This document shows, piece after piece, positions 36,064 through 44,293 of a stretch of 53,950 nt of DNA. The stretch is from Blastopirellula sp. GTDB taxonomy: Bacteria > Planctomycetota > Planctomycetia > Pirellulales > Pirellulaceae. Location: contig NVWB01000022.1 of the NCBI GenBank assembly GCA_002733575.1, forward strand, positions 1 to 53,950. Reading direction: 5' to 3'. The notes under the pieces are model-generated. The model saw only the letters and a list, made by a program, of their open reading frames with translations. It was not told the DNA's origin and did no database searches. The first letter of the stretch is position 1. Each line of letters starts with the position of its first letter. The translations under genes and the position numbers were made by a program.

Positions 36064-36286
36064 AACACTGAAGGTGTTCTACTCCAAAGCCCAGGGCACG
36101 CATCGATGCGGAGCATCAAGGCGTACCCTGGGTTTTGTTATCTATATCAACAACAACGCTGAAAGTGTTGCACAAATTGCAAGCATTGTGGTACCCCTAC
36201 AGGGTACGTTTGTGGTGATTCACTTTCCCAGGGTGGCGCGACTTCGTCGCTGACCCTGGGCTGTGGAGTGAAACACCGTTGGTGTT
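36064..36286 (-). repeat. 223-bp interspersed palindromic element, copy 1
   Basis: Bounded by AACACTGAAGGTGTT (36064-36078) and AACACCGTTGGTGTT (36272-36286), which are imperfect inverted copies of each other. Its reverse complement aligns throughout with 44294-44514. Internal hairpins are built from CCCAGGG/CCCTGGG arms (around 36090-36135 and 36228-36260), with a small GCGACGAAGTCGC hairpin nested in one. The right end with the T run after it (36285-36291) can act as a plus-strand terminator for the methyltransferase gene. The flanking 35944-36063 and 36287-36304 hold nothing else that I recognise. Confidence 0.85.
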
Positions 36287-36304
36287 TTTTTGAGAAGAGT
36301 AAAA

Positions 36305-36502
36305 TTAATCGTCTTTTAATGCTTCACGAATAATCTTCTGAATATCAAACTCTCCCGAATCAATCGAATCCATGATCGAATCGATCATCGAACCGAGATC
36401 GTGTTCGTGGATTTTATTGATGATTCGCTCGATTTCCTCAGTGGTGTGCCCTTGCGCGCGAAGAAATTCAGTCAACTCAGGTAAGTCCTGTTTATCGTTC
36501 AT
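36305..36502 (-). CDS. Small acidic hypothetical protein
   Basis: A 65-residue, helical, acidic protein (MNDKQDLPELTEFLRAQGH at the start) with a repeated D-S-I/M-D-S pattern in the middle and no cysteine or membrane segment. An AGGAAT lies about ten bases ahead of the ATG. The first 30 residues resemble a small helix-turn-helix-like or CUE/UBA-like helical bundle but I cannot assign a family. Too short for functional claims; retained because the ribosome site and composition look genuine. Confidence 0.5.
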   Translation of the reverse strand: MNDKQDLPELTEFLRAQGHTTEEIERIINKIHEHDLGSMIDSIMDSIDSGEFDIQKIIREALKDD

Positions 36503-36720
36503 ATTCAGCGATTCCTGTTGTGTGAGATGAAGTCTTTATGAGACTGCCTAGCTAAAAAGATCGTCTGAGGCCCCTCTCGAAGTTAAAGTATAGGTTATAG
36601 TTGGGTTGAGATTTACCCTGTTTTTTGAGTCATTTCGGATAGAAAGCTCGAAAACTTGGTTCTGGCTTGCTATCTTAGAAGTTCCTCACTTGCTTGCCCC
36701 TGAACAGGAATTGCCCTCCG

Positions 36721-38028
36721 ATGAAATTACTCAGCCGCTCTTTGTTGTCTCTCAGTCTTGCTTTGATCCTCTGTTCGCCAGTTGTGACCCAGGCTGAAGA
36801 TTGGCCTGCTTGGCGTGGTCCCAACGGAGACAGCATCAGCAGCGAAAAAAACTTGCCGACCTCGTGGAGTGTCGACAAGAACATCGCCTGGAAGACACCC
36901 ATCGAAGGCTGGGGCGGTTCGACTCCGGCGATCATCGGCAACACTATTTTTGTAACCACCAACACCGATGCTGGTGAGTTACAGTTATTGAAGATCAACA
37001 AGCGGAACGGCAAGCTGATTTGGAAACGATCTGTCACATCGGCTGAAACTCCGAGAGAAGCCCCGAAACGCAAGACGCAAAAATTTCATCGTTTGCACAA
37101 CTTGGCCAGTCCTTCGCCCACCGTTCATGGCGAAATTGTCGTGGTTCACTTCGGCAACGGGCTACTGGCCGCTTACGACTTTGCAGGCAAGCAACTTTGG
37201 AATCATGACTTCCAAAAAGAATATGGGGCCTACAGTATCTGGTGGGGCCATGCCAACAGCCCGGTGATTGTTGGCGGCGAGTTGGTAATCTCTGTCTGCA
37301 TGCAAGATTCGCTAGACGACCTACAAGACACGCCTGTGCAAAGTTATTTAGTGGCCCATGATTTGAAGACCGGTAAACTTCGTTGGAAATCAAAACGCAT
37401 GACCGGCGCACATTCCGAAGAGGGCGATGCTTACACCACGCCGGTTTTGTTTTCGACTAACGGACAACAACAGCTAGTCGTGATGGGCGGCAATCAACTT
37501 GATGCGTATGACCCTAAAACCGGCAAACAACTTTGGTATTTGCCGGGCCTAGTTGGCGGCAGAACAATCACTGGCCCAACCATCGGCGGTGGTAAAATTT
37601 TATGTACACGCGGTCAGAAAGGCCCGATGATTGCAATCGAAGCCAAAGATTACTCTGGCCAACTGGGCAATGACGCGATTCAATGGGAAGTACCCAGTGG
37701 TACGTCTGATTCGCCTTGCTCGGTTATTACAGGCGGCATGGCGTTTATAGTCACTGACGATGGCATTGCCCAATGTTTTGATCTCAAAACCGGGAAACAA
37801 CACTGGAAAGAACGTATTGGCGGTAAATTCAAAGCTTCGCCTGTAGTTGCCGATGGCCGTGTTTATTTCCTAAGCCTCGACGGCACCTGCACCGTGGTCA
37901 AAGTGGCCGCAGAATTCGAGCAAGTGGCCCAAAACAAGCTGCCTGACGACACGATTGCCTCGCCTGCAATCTCTGATGGAAGAATCTATCTACGTGGCAA
38001 AGAGTTTTTATGGGCCATTGAAAAATGA
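36721..38028 (+). CDS. Exported PQQ-type beta-propeller protein
   Basis: A 435-residue exported propeller with a signal peptide (1-23, ending TQA-EDW). Repeats of the outer-membrane BamB/PQQ-dehydrogenase type recur every 45-50 residues: tryptophan docking motifs such as GKLIWKRSV, GKQLWNHDF, GKLRWKSKR, GKQLWYLPG and GKQHWKERIG, each followed by a strand and a turn rich in Gly-Asp. Seven or eight blades can be counted. The N-terminal AEDWPAWRGPNGDS is the form typical of planctomycete proteins of this type. No dehydrogenase catalytic residues or cofactor-binding Asp are evident, so binding or assembly is more likely than catalysis. ATG 36721 is chosen since it begins the signal peptide. Confidence 0.9.
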   Translation: MKLLSRSLLSLSLALILCSPVVTQAEDWPAWRGPNGDSISSEKNLPTSWSVDKNIAWKTPIEGWGGSTPAIIGNTIFVTTNTDAGELQLLKINKRNGKLIWKRSVTSAETPREAPKRKTQKFHRLHNLASPSPTVHGEIVVVHFGNGLLAAYDFAGKQLWNHDFQKEYGAYSIWWGHANSPVIVGGELVISVCMQDSLDDLQDTPVQSYLVAHDLKTGKLRWKSKRMTGAHSEEGDAYTTPVLFSTNGQQQLVVMGGNQLDAYDPKTGKQLWYLPGLVGGRTITGPTIGGGKILCTRGQKGPMIAIEAKDYSGQLGNDAIQWEVPSGTSDSPCSVITGGMAFIVTDDGIAQCFDLKTGKQHWKERIGGKFKASPVVADGRVYFLSLDGTCTVVKVAAEFEQVAQNKLPDDTIASPAISDGRIYLRGKEFLWAIEK

Positions 38029-38166
38029 GTTCATCATTTTGAACAATATATATGTAGTGCTAGCAGGGCTTAAAAACCGCTCTGGTTTAGAATCTAGATA
38101 TCCGGTACGATCTCTGTGTGTTTGTCTCGAATCTTCCAGCGATTTCGTATTGAAATGCTTGGATGA

Positions 38167-38415
38167 TTAGAACGACAACGCAAAGATGACCGCGAGCATT
38201 CCTAAAAGACCAAGGACGATCCACCAAGTGCTTCGTCCTTTCCAGACAGAATTCTCGTGGATGATAAAATGACCACACTGTGGGCACACGTCGGCGTCTG
38301 CATAGATTTCGACACCGCACTCGGGGCACTGATCAACGTAGTCAGAGTCATCGTCTGAGTAGTCCTCATCGGTCCACTCTTCATCCTGATCATCGTTGTC
38401 CCATTCAGACGACAT
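38167..38415 (-). CDS. Zinc-ribbon membrane protein
   Basis: An 82-residue protein with an extremely acidic N-terminus (residues 1-28, mostly D, E and S), a zinc ribbon formed by CPECG (30-34) and CPQCG (44-48), and one C-terminal membrane helix (about 63-81). This layout, a cytosolic zinc ribbon anchored by a tail helix, is common in small planctomycete proteins of unknown function. It is divergent from the LysM/YkuD gene, with about 100 bases between them. Confidence 0.75.
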   Translation of the reverse strand: MSSEWDNDDQDEEWTDEDYSDDDSDYVDQCPECGVEIYADADVCPQCGHFIIHENSVWKGRSTWWIVLGLLGMLAVIFALSF

Positions 38416-38518
38416 ATTTTTTTCAACAATTCAAAACTGACTTTATATACCAACCCGTTTTCAAGATCGACTTTAACCTGTTCGATCTTGAGTCGATTTC
38501 GTCAAGGAGGACGGAAAC

Positions 38519-39688
38519 GTGGAAACGATCAAAACTGCATCAATGGTAATTGTGTTAATGGCCGTAGGCTACGGTGTCTACACGGTTCTAAATCAATCAC
38601 AACCCACTCCGTCTGACATGACCATGTCTGGCGGATTGGATATTGAGATGCCTGATATTGCCAGCGGAAACACTCCGCAGATGCCGACCATCGAACCGAT
38701 TGAAGTCGATGGTTCCACCTTTGCCCCAGCCTACACCAGTTCGGCGAATGCTGATCCCACAGCGTCTGCACCTGGATTCAATAGTTTGCCTGGTGGGCCT
38801 GTTTCTGCATTACCGAACACTGAAGTATCAGCAGCCACGGCCAGCACTCCGCTACCCGTGTTCGATAATACAACACCGGCGAACCCTGCGTTAAACGAAT
38901 CGACATTAACTATCCAACCGAATTCCAATCCGCCACTCTACGGAAATACCCAGGCCAGCTTGAACAATCCGCCGCTAGGAATCACCGCGATTAGTGCATC
39001 GCGTCAATTCGATTTAGATTGGCGATCAGCCGAGTTGCTGCTTGAGAAGCAAGAGATGTTCGAGGCCCTGCGCTCGCTTAGCAAATGGAAAAATCATCCC
39101 GAATTAACTTCAGTGCAAACGGATCAGTTGAATCGTTTGTTAAGCCAACTTGCCGGCTCCGTGGTTTATTCGACCGACCACTTAATGCGTTCGCCACATA
39201 TTGTGACCCAAGGCGAAACCTTGAAAACGATTGCGAGCAAATTCCAAATTTCCCCGGTGCTCTTGCAACGCATCAACGGGCTAACAGCAACACAAATTCT
39301 ATTGAGCGGACAACGCCTGAAAGTCATGCAAGGGCCATTTGCTGCCAAGTTAGATTTAACTCACAACGAGTTAGTGCTCTCAGTCGATGGTTGTTACGCA
39401 GGCCGATTCCCGCTTTCGGTTGCCAACGAAGCAGCAGTACAAACGGGCAATTTCAGTTTGATTCGCAAAGAAGAGAACCCTGACTTTTATGATGCAACCA
39501 AAAGCCAAGTACTCACATCGACCGATCCAGGCAATCCCTTCGGAAAATACCGCATGCACTTAGATGGGGGAATGAGTATTCACGGAACCCAAGCACCCAC
39601 CGGCGGATCAATCAGCCTGAGCCCGCGTGACATTGAAGATGTGTTCAGTATCTTAACCGTAGGATCACGCGTCGAAGTAGTACGCTAG
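38519..39688 (+). CDS. LysM plus degenerate L,D-transpeptidase (YkuD) domain protein
   Basis: A 389-residue membrane-anchored protein. An N-terminal helix (about 7-24) anchors it; a Pro/Thr/Ser/Asn-rich unstructured region (27-150) follows; a LysM peptidoglycan-binding domain spans about 226-271 (HIVTQGETLKTIASKF...RLKVMQG); and a YkuD L,D-transpeptidase fold covers about 275-389. The YkuD histidine-glycine is present (H355-G-T), but the catalytic cysteine is replaced: the expected S-x-G-C-(I/V)-R-L reads G-G-S-I-S-L, with S364 and S366 in place of Cys and Arg. It is therefore probably a binding-only pseudoenzyme. The GTG start is supported by AAGGAGG eight bases upstream. Confidence 0.85.
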   Translation: METIKTASMVIVLMAVGYGVYTVLNQSQPTPSDMTMSGGLDIEMPDIASGNTPQMPTIEPIEVDGSTFAPAYTSSANADPTASAPGFNSLPGGPVSALPNTEVSAATASTPLPVFDNTTPANPALNESTLTIQPNSNPPLYGNTQASLNNPPLGITAISASRQFDLDWRSAELLLEKQEMFEALRSLSKWKNHPELTSVQTDQLNRLLSQLAGSVVYSTDHLMRSPHIVTQGETLKTIASKFQISPVLLQRINGLTATQILLSGQRLKVMQGPFAAKLDLTHNELVLSVDGCYAGRFPLSVANEAAVQTGNFSLIRKEENPDFYDATKSQVLTSTDPGNPFGKYRMHLDGGMSIHGTQAPTGGSISLSPRDIEDVFSILTVGSRVEVVR

Positions 39689-39705
39689 GGCAAGCAACCG
39701 GGTAG

Positions 39706-39741
39706 CCCAGTTTGCTCGCAAACTGGGTTGACGAAGTCAAC
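39706..39741. repeat. Two adjacent perfect hairpins
   Basis: CCCAGTTTGC, loop TC, GCAAACTGGG (39706-39727) is followed, sharing one base, by GTTGAC, loop GAA, GTCAAC (39727-39741). They lie 17 bases past the LysM/YkuD stop without a T run, so they look like a REP-type palindrome rather than a standard terminator. A third imperfect hairpin, GGTGGATG/CATCCACC, follows at about 39779-39807. Confidence 0.7.
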
Positions 39742-39850
39742 AAGAGCTCGCACATTTTTCGGTTTAATATCTGGTAGGGTGGATGGAATCTTTATTTTCA
39801 TCCACCTTCAAACCGTTTTCTATTGCCGTTGATTATCAAGGATGTGTGTT

Positions 39851-40870
39851 ATGAAATTATTTTCTTTTTTCATTTATGGGCTGGCGTTTTTTTTCCTATT
39901 TGAAGCAAATCAAACAATGGGATTGGAAGCTGAACTTCAAATACTCTCGGTGCACACTCAAGCTGTGGAAGTTGTTAAATTCAGTCCCGATGGGAAATAT
40001 CTAGTAAGTGCGGGAGAGGATAATCGAGCCATTCTATGGAATCTTAAATCAGGTAAAATTGCTCGAGTTTTATCAGGTCATTTCGATCAGGGTGTGAAAT
40101 GTATTGATATTAGTTCAGATGGAACACTTCTTGCATGCGGCAATGGTGATGGCACTCTCAGAATATGGAATGTGAATACTGGAAAGTGTACGCAAACAAT
40201 AAAAGCTCATACGGAGTCTGTCTTTGCTCTGGCTTTTACATCTGACAAGTCAAAAATCATAAGTGGTGGACATGATGGAAAGATTTTTATTTGGAATGTA
40301 GAGAATGGGCAAATGCTTCTCAGCATAAAACCACCCGAGACCACGACATCGATTAGCTCTACTTTAAATGGGAAAATTACTTTTAGCTCTCAAATCCACA
40401 GTGGTCTTTATTGTTTAGCTTTATCGCCTGACGGTAGAACTGTTGCTACAGGAGGATACAGTGAGTCTATTAAGATTTGGGATTCATCGACTGGGAAGTT
40501 GATTCTTGCTTTTAAGGGGAATAAATATCGAGTGAACAGTCTTGAGTTCAGTCCTGACGGAACAAAACTTGTAGGTAGCGGTGAGGATTCGCTTGTAAAA
40601 ATCTGGGATGCCAAGACAGGAAAAGAACTTATTGAGTGCAAGGGGCATAAGACTGGTATATTGAGTGTTGTATTTAGTCCCAAAGGCGACAGAATAATGA
40701 GTGGTAGTAAAGATAGGACGATTAAAATATGGAGTTCACAGAACGGGGAATTACTTCATACTTTGCAGAATGAAAAAAATTATGTAAATAGTGTTTCATT
40801 CAGCCCGGATGGCAAAAGTATTGCATGTACAAATGGTAATATTGTTAAATTATGGAGACTATCAGAGTAG
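39851..40870 (+). CDS. Exported WD40-repeat protein
   Basis: A 339-residue WD40 beta-propeller. ATG 39851 is chosen because AAGGA lies eight bases upstream; ATG 39842 overlaps that site. A signal peptide (MKLFSFFIYGLAFFFLFEANQ, given to residue 20 or so) precedes seven WD repeats, each ending in a tryptophan-aspartate-like step: LWNLKSG, IWNVNTG, IWNVENG, IWDSSTG, IWDAKTG, IWSSQNG and LWRLSE, with the strand pattern FSPDGKYLVSAGED. WD40 propellers bind proteins; no catalytic activity is implied. AT-rich compared with the genes before 39 kb, suggesting the start of an accessory stretch. Confidence 0.88.
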   Translation: MKLFSFFIYGLAFFFLFEANQTMGLEAELQILSVHTQAVEVVKFSPDGKYLVSAGEDNRAILWNLKSGKIARVLSGHFDQGVKCIDISSDGTLLACGNGDGTLRIWNVNTGKCTQTIKAHTESVFALAFTSDKSKIISGGHDGKIFIWNVENGQMLLSIKPPETTTSISSTLNGKITFSSQIHSGLYCLALSPDGRTVATGGYSESIKIWDSSTGKLILAFKGNKYRVNSLEFSPDGTKLVGSGEDSLVKIWDAKTGKELIECKGHKTGILSVVFSPKGDRIMSGSKDRTIKIWSSQNGELLHTLQNEKNYVNSVSFSPDGKSIACTNGNIVKLWRLSE

Positions 40871-40876
40871 CAAGCG

Positions 40877-42014
40877 TAGGATGAATGGTCTAAAACAAAA
40901 CGTGTTCTGAAAATTAAAACTCATCACTAAAAATCGTTCTACCGAAGGTGTTTATTAAAGAAATCGCGGACCAGGGTGTTGCGCCTTGTATCAAAGAATG
41001 ATTCGCCTCCATGAGCACCGCCATGGACTACTTCAAACTGGACTGGTAGGTTGTTTTCCTTATACTTCGCATGCACTTCGTGCGATTGATTGATCGGCAC
41101 TTGTGGGTCTTGATCGCCGTGGATCAACAGCAGTGGTGGATCATTGTCATCTACATGAAAGACCGGGCTAGCGAGCCGAGCGAGGTCAGGAAGCTTGTCA
41201 GGTACGTCACCCAATAGAAGCTTCAATGCCGGGACTCGAACACTCAGGCCATGCGGAGTCGACTGATGCAGTATGGTCAGAAAGTTGGTAGGGCCGTAGT
41301 AATCGACAACCGCCTGCACAGACGAGGACTCATCGTCATGATCTCCAATGTTGCCTTCTAACGCTTGATGACCGTTGGTCATGCCAATCAAAGCCACTAG
41401 ATGGCCGCCCGCTGACGAACCGGCAATCCCGATCAACTCTGCGTTGATTCCATACTTTGATGCTTTTGCCCGCAGAAAGCGAATAGCCGCTTTGCAGTCG
41501 TGAACTTGTGCCGGAAATCTGGCAACAGGTGACAAGCGATAATCGACGCTCGCAACCGCGAACCCGTCTTTGACAAGGTTCATCAAAGACATCTTCGCTT
41601 TTGAACCGGCTCGCCAAGCACCTCCATGCACCCACACCACAAGCGGCGGATTCTTCACGTCTTTTGGCACGTACAAATCGAGCAGCAATCGATGCCCATC
41701 GATCTCGGCGTATTCGATGTTGTCGAATCGTTGGAAGTCATCCCCCATAGCGACAGCCGAACAGGTCAGCTCCGCCGCCACAAGAATCACCACGAGTGCA
41801 ATCAAACTCGGTCTCATCGTTCGTTTTCCTCTATCAGAAAAATAGGACAGATGGTCTCTAACAAAACGTGTTCTGAAAATTATAACTCATCACGAGAGAT
41901 CGTTCCACTGAATGAGAAACGCGTAGCTGCCAAGCGTTGGGGTTTCGATTGAATTGATTGGTGGTGGGCATTACAATCAGTTAGAAGATTCTTCGGTATA
42001 GACCATCCATCCTA
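40877..42014. repeat. 1.1-kb unit bounded by inverted repeats around a hydrolase gene
   Basis: TAGGATGAATGGTCTA (40877-40892) and its inverted counterpart TAGACCATCCATCCTA (41999-42014) match at 15 of 16 positions. The left end plus about 48 further bases (40877-40940) is repeated directly at 41843-41906, with a shared core AACAAAACGTGTTCTGAAAA. The alpha/beta hydrolase gene fits exactly between: its stop codon touches the end of the first direct copy. The right part, 41926-42014, recurs at 43725-43813. Confidence 0.7.
40939..41817 (-). CDS. Exported alpha/beta hydrolase (esterase/BD-FAE type)
   Basis: A 292-residue esterase-like hydrolase. A signal peptide (1-23, ending AVA) is followed by an alpha/beta-hydrolase fold of the carboxylesterase/BD-FAE kind: the oxyanion HGGAW (residues 65-69 approx.), nucleophile elbow G-x-S-x-G in GIAGSSAGGH, acid aspartate in HGDQDPQVP, and histidine in VHGGAHGG. 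The complete triad indicates an active enzyme, probably on carbohydrate-linked or other short esters outside the cytoplasm. It lies inside a 1.1-kb unit bounded by inverted repeats, the direct repeat reaching its stop codon. Confidence 0.9.
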   Translation of the reverse strand: MRPSLIALVVILVAAELTCSAVAMGDDFQRFDNIEYAEIDGHRLLLDLYVPKDVKNPPLVVWVHGGAWRAGSKAKMSLMNLVKDGFAVASVDYRLSPVARFPAQVHDCKAAIRFLRAKASKYGINAELIGIAGSSAGGHLVALIGMTNGHQALEGNIGDHDDESSSVQAVVDYYGPTNFLTILHQSTPHGLSVRVPALKLLLGDVPDKLPDLARLASPVFHVDDNDPPLLLIHGDQDPQVPINQSHEVHAKYKENNLPVQFEVVHGGAHGGESFFDTRRNTLVRDFFNKHLR

Positions 42015-42087
42015 AAAAACTTAACACGGAACTGCCGGTCACGCTTTCTCAGTTGAGCTTAATTTCTAGTCGTATAAAGGCTTATTC

Positions 42088-42552
42088 ATGACACTTGATA
42101 TCCATTTTGAATTAATTGCAGATCCCAATGACGATCTTTGTGAGGCGGTTAATTTTCAGCTGCGGACACACAACCAGACCTCCAGTCCTGTGCATTGGAA
42201 AAAAAGAGAGTTGGATGAGAATCAACCGCAACCGCTTAATATCTTTGCCTTTGATGCGGACAAAAATGTAGTCGGCGGGCTGTTTGCTACCACACAATTT
42301 TCCTGGCTGAAAATCGAGATCATGGCAACCGCTCTAGAATTGCGAGGGCAGGGCGTAGGCCTATCGCTTCTGACCAAAGCCGAGGAAGCCGGAAGAGAAC
42401 GCGGCTGCAAATATGCGTTCACCGATACCATGGAGTATCAAGCACCGGAGTTTTATAAGAAAGCAGGTTACCGAGTGAATGGAGAGTTTGAAGACTGGGA
42501 CTCGCATGGGCACAAGAAGTTCTTCTTTGTGAAGGATTTGGTGGACAAGTAA
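42088..42552 (+). CDS. GNAT family acetyltransferase
   Basis: A 154-residue GCN5-related N-acetyltransferase. The acetyl-CoA pyrophosphate loop is LRGQGVGLSLL (Q/R-x-x-G-x-G/A variant R-G-Q-G-V-G), preceded by the beta-4 strand IEIMATALE and followed by AFTDTMEYQAPEFYKKAGYRV, the standard late strand. Substrate not predictable. AAAGG lies at good distance ahead of the ATG. It sits among accessory genes between two repeat clusters. Confidence 0.85.
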   Translation: MTLDIHFELIADPNDDLCEAVNFQLRTHNQTSSPVHWKKRELDENQPQPLNIFAFDADKNVVGGLFATTQFSWLKIEIMATALELRGQGVGLSLLTKAEEAGRERGCKYAFTDTMEYQAPEFYKKAGYRVNGEFEDWDSHGHKKFFFVKDLVDK

Positions 42553-42567
42553 AGTAGGGTGACCGAT

Positions 42568-42618
42568 GGGTGACACTGACAAAATTTTACACAACCAACA
42601 ACCCCTTTCGTGTGCCAC
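42568..42618 (+). repeat. Approximately 50-bp duplicated segment, copy 1
   Basis: The stretch from GGGTGACACTGACAAAATTT onward is repeated at 44238-44288 with one difference. In this copy it runs straight into a REP-type palindrome (next entry); in the other copy it runs into the 221-bp element. Confidence 0.8.
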
Positions 42619-42752
42619 TGGCATCTTGCCAGTGCGAAGCTCGTACCATCTTACTGAACTTGAGACATTGAAGCACAACAAATCAACTTGTGTTAAAATC
42701 ATGGAACTCATCAATCGACCGTAGCACACACTGGCAGGATGCCAGTGGCACA
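42611..42752. repeat. Inverted pair of REP-like palindromes
   Basis: TGTGCCACTGGCATCTTGCC... (42611-42634) and its inverted partner (42729-42752) match at 23 of 24 positions and enclose about 94 bases. Each is itself a hairpin, CACTGGCA/TGCCAGTG around three bases. A partial third copy (CCAGTGCCACACC) lies at about 42783-42795. The layout is like bacterial BIME pairs of REP sequences. This fills most of the 324-base gap before the lipoprotein gene. Confidence 0.85.
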
Positions 42753-42876
42753 CCAGAAGGATTTTTGGTTGCTTTGAATTTTCACCAGTGCCACACCGGC
42801 GCTATGTTAGCAGGGCAACCGCATTGGGTTATAAACTTCTATTCTTCTAAACAAAATTGCTCTTGGGTAACTTCAC

Positions 42877-43623
42877 ATGAAATCGACTTTATCAAACCTC
42901 TTGTTTTTATCAGGGCTATTAATCCTTTGTTCTGGATGTGGAGAGAGTAAAGAGGACTTATTAACAAAAATAGATTTGCAGCACATTGGCTTGCAGTACC
43001 ACAACTTCATCGATATTTACAAATCTGTTCCGACAGATGAAGAGCATTTTTTAAGTTATGATGACCCCTATGGATTTAAGGAGGGGCAGCAGGTTTGCAA
43101 GGCTGCGCTTGACAGTGGTAATTACGTTGTACTCTGGTCGTATGATGTCAGGTTAGACCTCAAAAATAACAGCCAAGTAATTCTCGGTTATCAAAAGGAC
43201 GTTCCAGAAAAAGGTGGGTATGTTCTCTTTGCTGATGGGAGTGCAAAAAAACTCACCAAAGAAGAGTTTACTGGCACTTCCAAAGCTGAGCCTACTGTTA
43301 CAAGTCAAGTCGAACCTGTTCCTCGACTCAACTCGGGAGAAAACCTTGAAACACAGCAAAATATAGCAGCGTATCAAGATGTTCTCGCAGAATTATTGGA
43401 AACAAAACGTGAACGGGAAACTGTACACAAAGAAAAGCAGAAACGGCTAAAGGAACTCACAAACAAAATAGAAGGGAAGCCTCTTACTGAAACGATCAAG
43501 CTTCGCTCAGAGGCCAGCGATATTCGCCTTGAACTCAAAGAACTGTCTGGGCAGATGGAAGCATCTCAATTTATGATAATAAGCTTGACTAAAGCTCTAC
43601 AAGAACTGCAAAGCAAGCGGTAG
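42877..43623 (+). CDS. Lipoprotein with coiled-coil C-terminus
   Basis: A 248-residue lipoprotein. The signal peptide ends in a lipobox, L-C-S-G-C20, so the mature protein should be lipid-anchored at C20. The first half contains HNFIDIYKSVPTDEEHFLSYDDPYG and YVLFADGSAKKLTKEEF, resembling the H-x9-DG region of DUF1559-type planctomycete proteins. The second half (about 155-248) is a charged, heptad-like helix rich in E, K, R and L, very likely a coiled coil. Function unknown; location extracytoplasmic. Confidence 0.75.
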   Translation: MKSTLSNLLFLSGLLILCSGCGESKEDLLTKIDLQHIGLQYHNFIDIYKSVPTDEEHFLSYDDPYGFKEGQQVCKAALDSGNYVVLWSYDVRLDLKNNSQVILGYQKDVPEKGGYVLFADGSAKKLTKEEFTGTSKAEPTVTSQVEPVPRLNSGENLETQQNIAAYQDVLAELLETKRERETVHKEKQKRLKELTNKIEGKPLTETIKLRSEASDIRLELKELSGQMEASQFMIISLTKALQELQSKR

Positions 43624-43715
43624 TCTATCGGGCTTGTCTCAACTCCGTTTCAATCATCGAGGGTGGTACGTTTTTAGAAGAAGAGTTCGCCGATAATGAT
43701 TGACACCACACAATC

Positions 43716-43815
43716 AGGTGGATGGCGGCAAAGCGTTGGTGTTTTAATTGAATTGATTAGTGGTTGGCGTTACAATCGGTTGGATGATTGTTCGGTGTAG
43801 ACCATCCACCCTACT
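43716..43815. repeat. 100-bp palindromic element related to 41926-42014
   Basis: Bounded by AGGTGGATGG (43716-43725) and CCATCCACCCTA (43803-43814), which pair. The 89 bases 43725-43813 match 41926-42014 at roughly four positions in five, including AAGCGTTGG, TTGAATTGATT and the terminal TAGACCATCCA. A second copy of the same repeat family. Confidence 0.75.
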
Positions 43816-43833
43816 TAGCTTTAAGGAAAAATC

Positions 43834-44154
43834 ATGGCACGTGGCAAAAAAATCAACCCAGCAATTATCATCATAGTTATCGTTCTGATTCTCTTCATCA
43901 TTCCCACTTGCATTTGTGGTGGATTCTTCGTTGTTGGCTTGGGAACCGCGGTGCAAATGGAAAGCATGGAGCAAAACGCCCGAGATGAAGTTCAGCGGAT
44001 GAGCGAAGAGATTCAAGATATTGAATCGGAAGCCGAAGCTCCCTCGCTTGAAAATCCAAGCCCCCAGCAATTGCGGATCGAAGTAGAGACCTCTATCGAA
44101 GACGAGTGGAAGCGTCTTGAAGAAGAGTTCGATTTGAAATCTATTCCAGAGTAA
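43834..44154 (+). CDS. Small membrane protein with acidic coiled-coil tail
   Basis: A 106-residue protein: a short basic N-terminus (MARGKKINP), one long membrane helix (about 10-40, interrupted by PTCICGG), then an acidic, heptad-like helical tail with many Glu and few aromatic residues. AAGGAAAAATC precedes the ATG. No family recognised; it could be a membrane-tethered adaptor. It starts about 20 bases past the 100-bp repeat. Confidence 0.65.
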   Translation: MARGKKINPAIIIIVIVLILFIIPTCICGGFFVVGLGTAVQMESMEQNARDEVQRMSEEIQDIESEAEAPSLENPSPQQLRIEVETSIEDEWKRLEEEFDLKSIPE

Positions 44155-44237
44155 AATAAGGACATTGACATTCAATCTTTGGACCCAAATATCCGACCTG
44201 AAAAATAGTTTAAATTGTCAAAGATCTAAAGTTGGAC

Positions 44238-44288
44238 GGGTGACACTGACAAAATTTTACCCAACCAACAACCCCTTTCGTGTGCCAC
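44238..44288 (+). repeat. Approximately 50-bp duplicated segment, copy 2
   Basis: Second copy of the segment at 42568-42618 (identical except for one base). It ends in TGTGCCAC, the conserved head of the REP-like palindromes, but the hairpin part is absent and the 221-bp element begins five bases later. Confidence 0.8.
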
Positions 44289-44293
44289 CCTTA

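Noticed and set aside
41856..41942. Possible integron attC site: CTCTAAC (41856-41862) can pair with GTTGGGG (41936-41942), with ACGTGTT/AACGCGT and CTCAT/ATGAG pairs inside, behind a single-gene cassette.
   Set aside because: Neither box fits the RYYYAAC...GTTRRRY consensus exactly, the hydrolase lies on the opposite strand to a normal cassette, the other copies of the repeat lack one half, and no integrase gene is in the window. The inverted-end element explains the data more simply.
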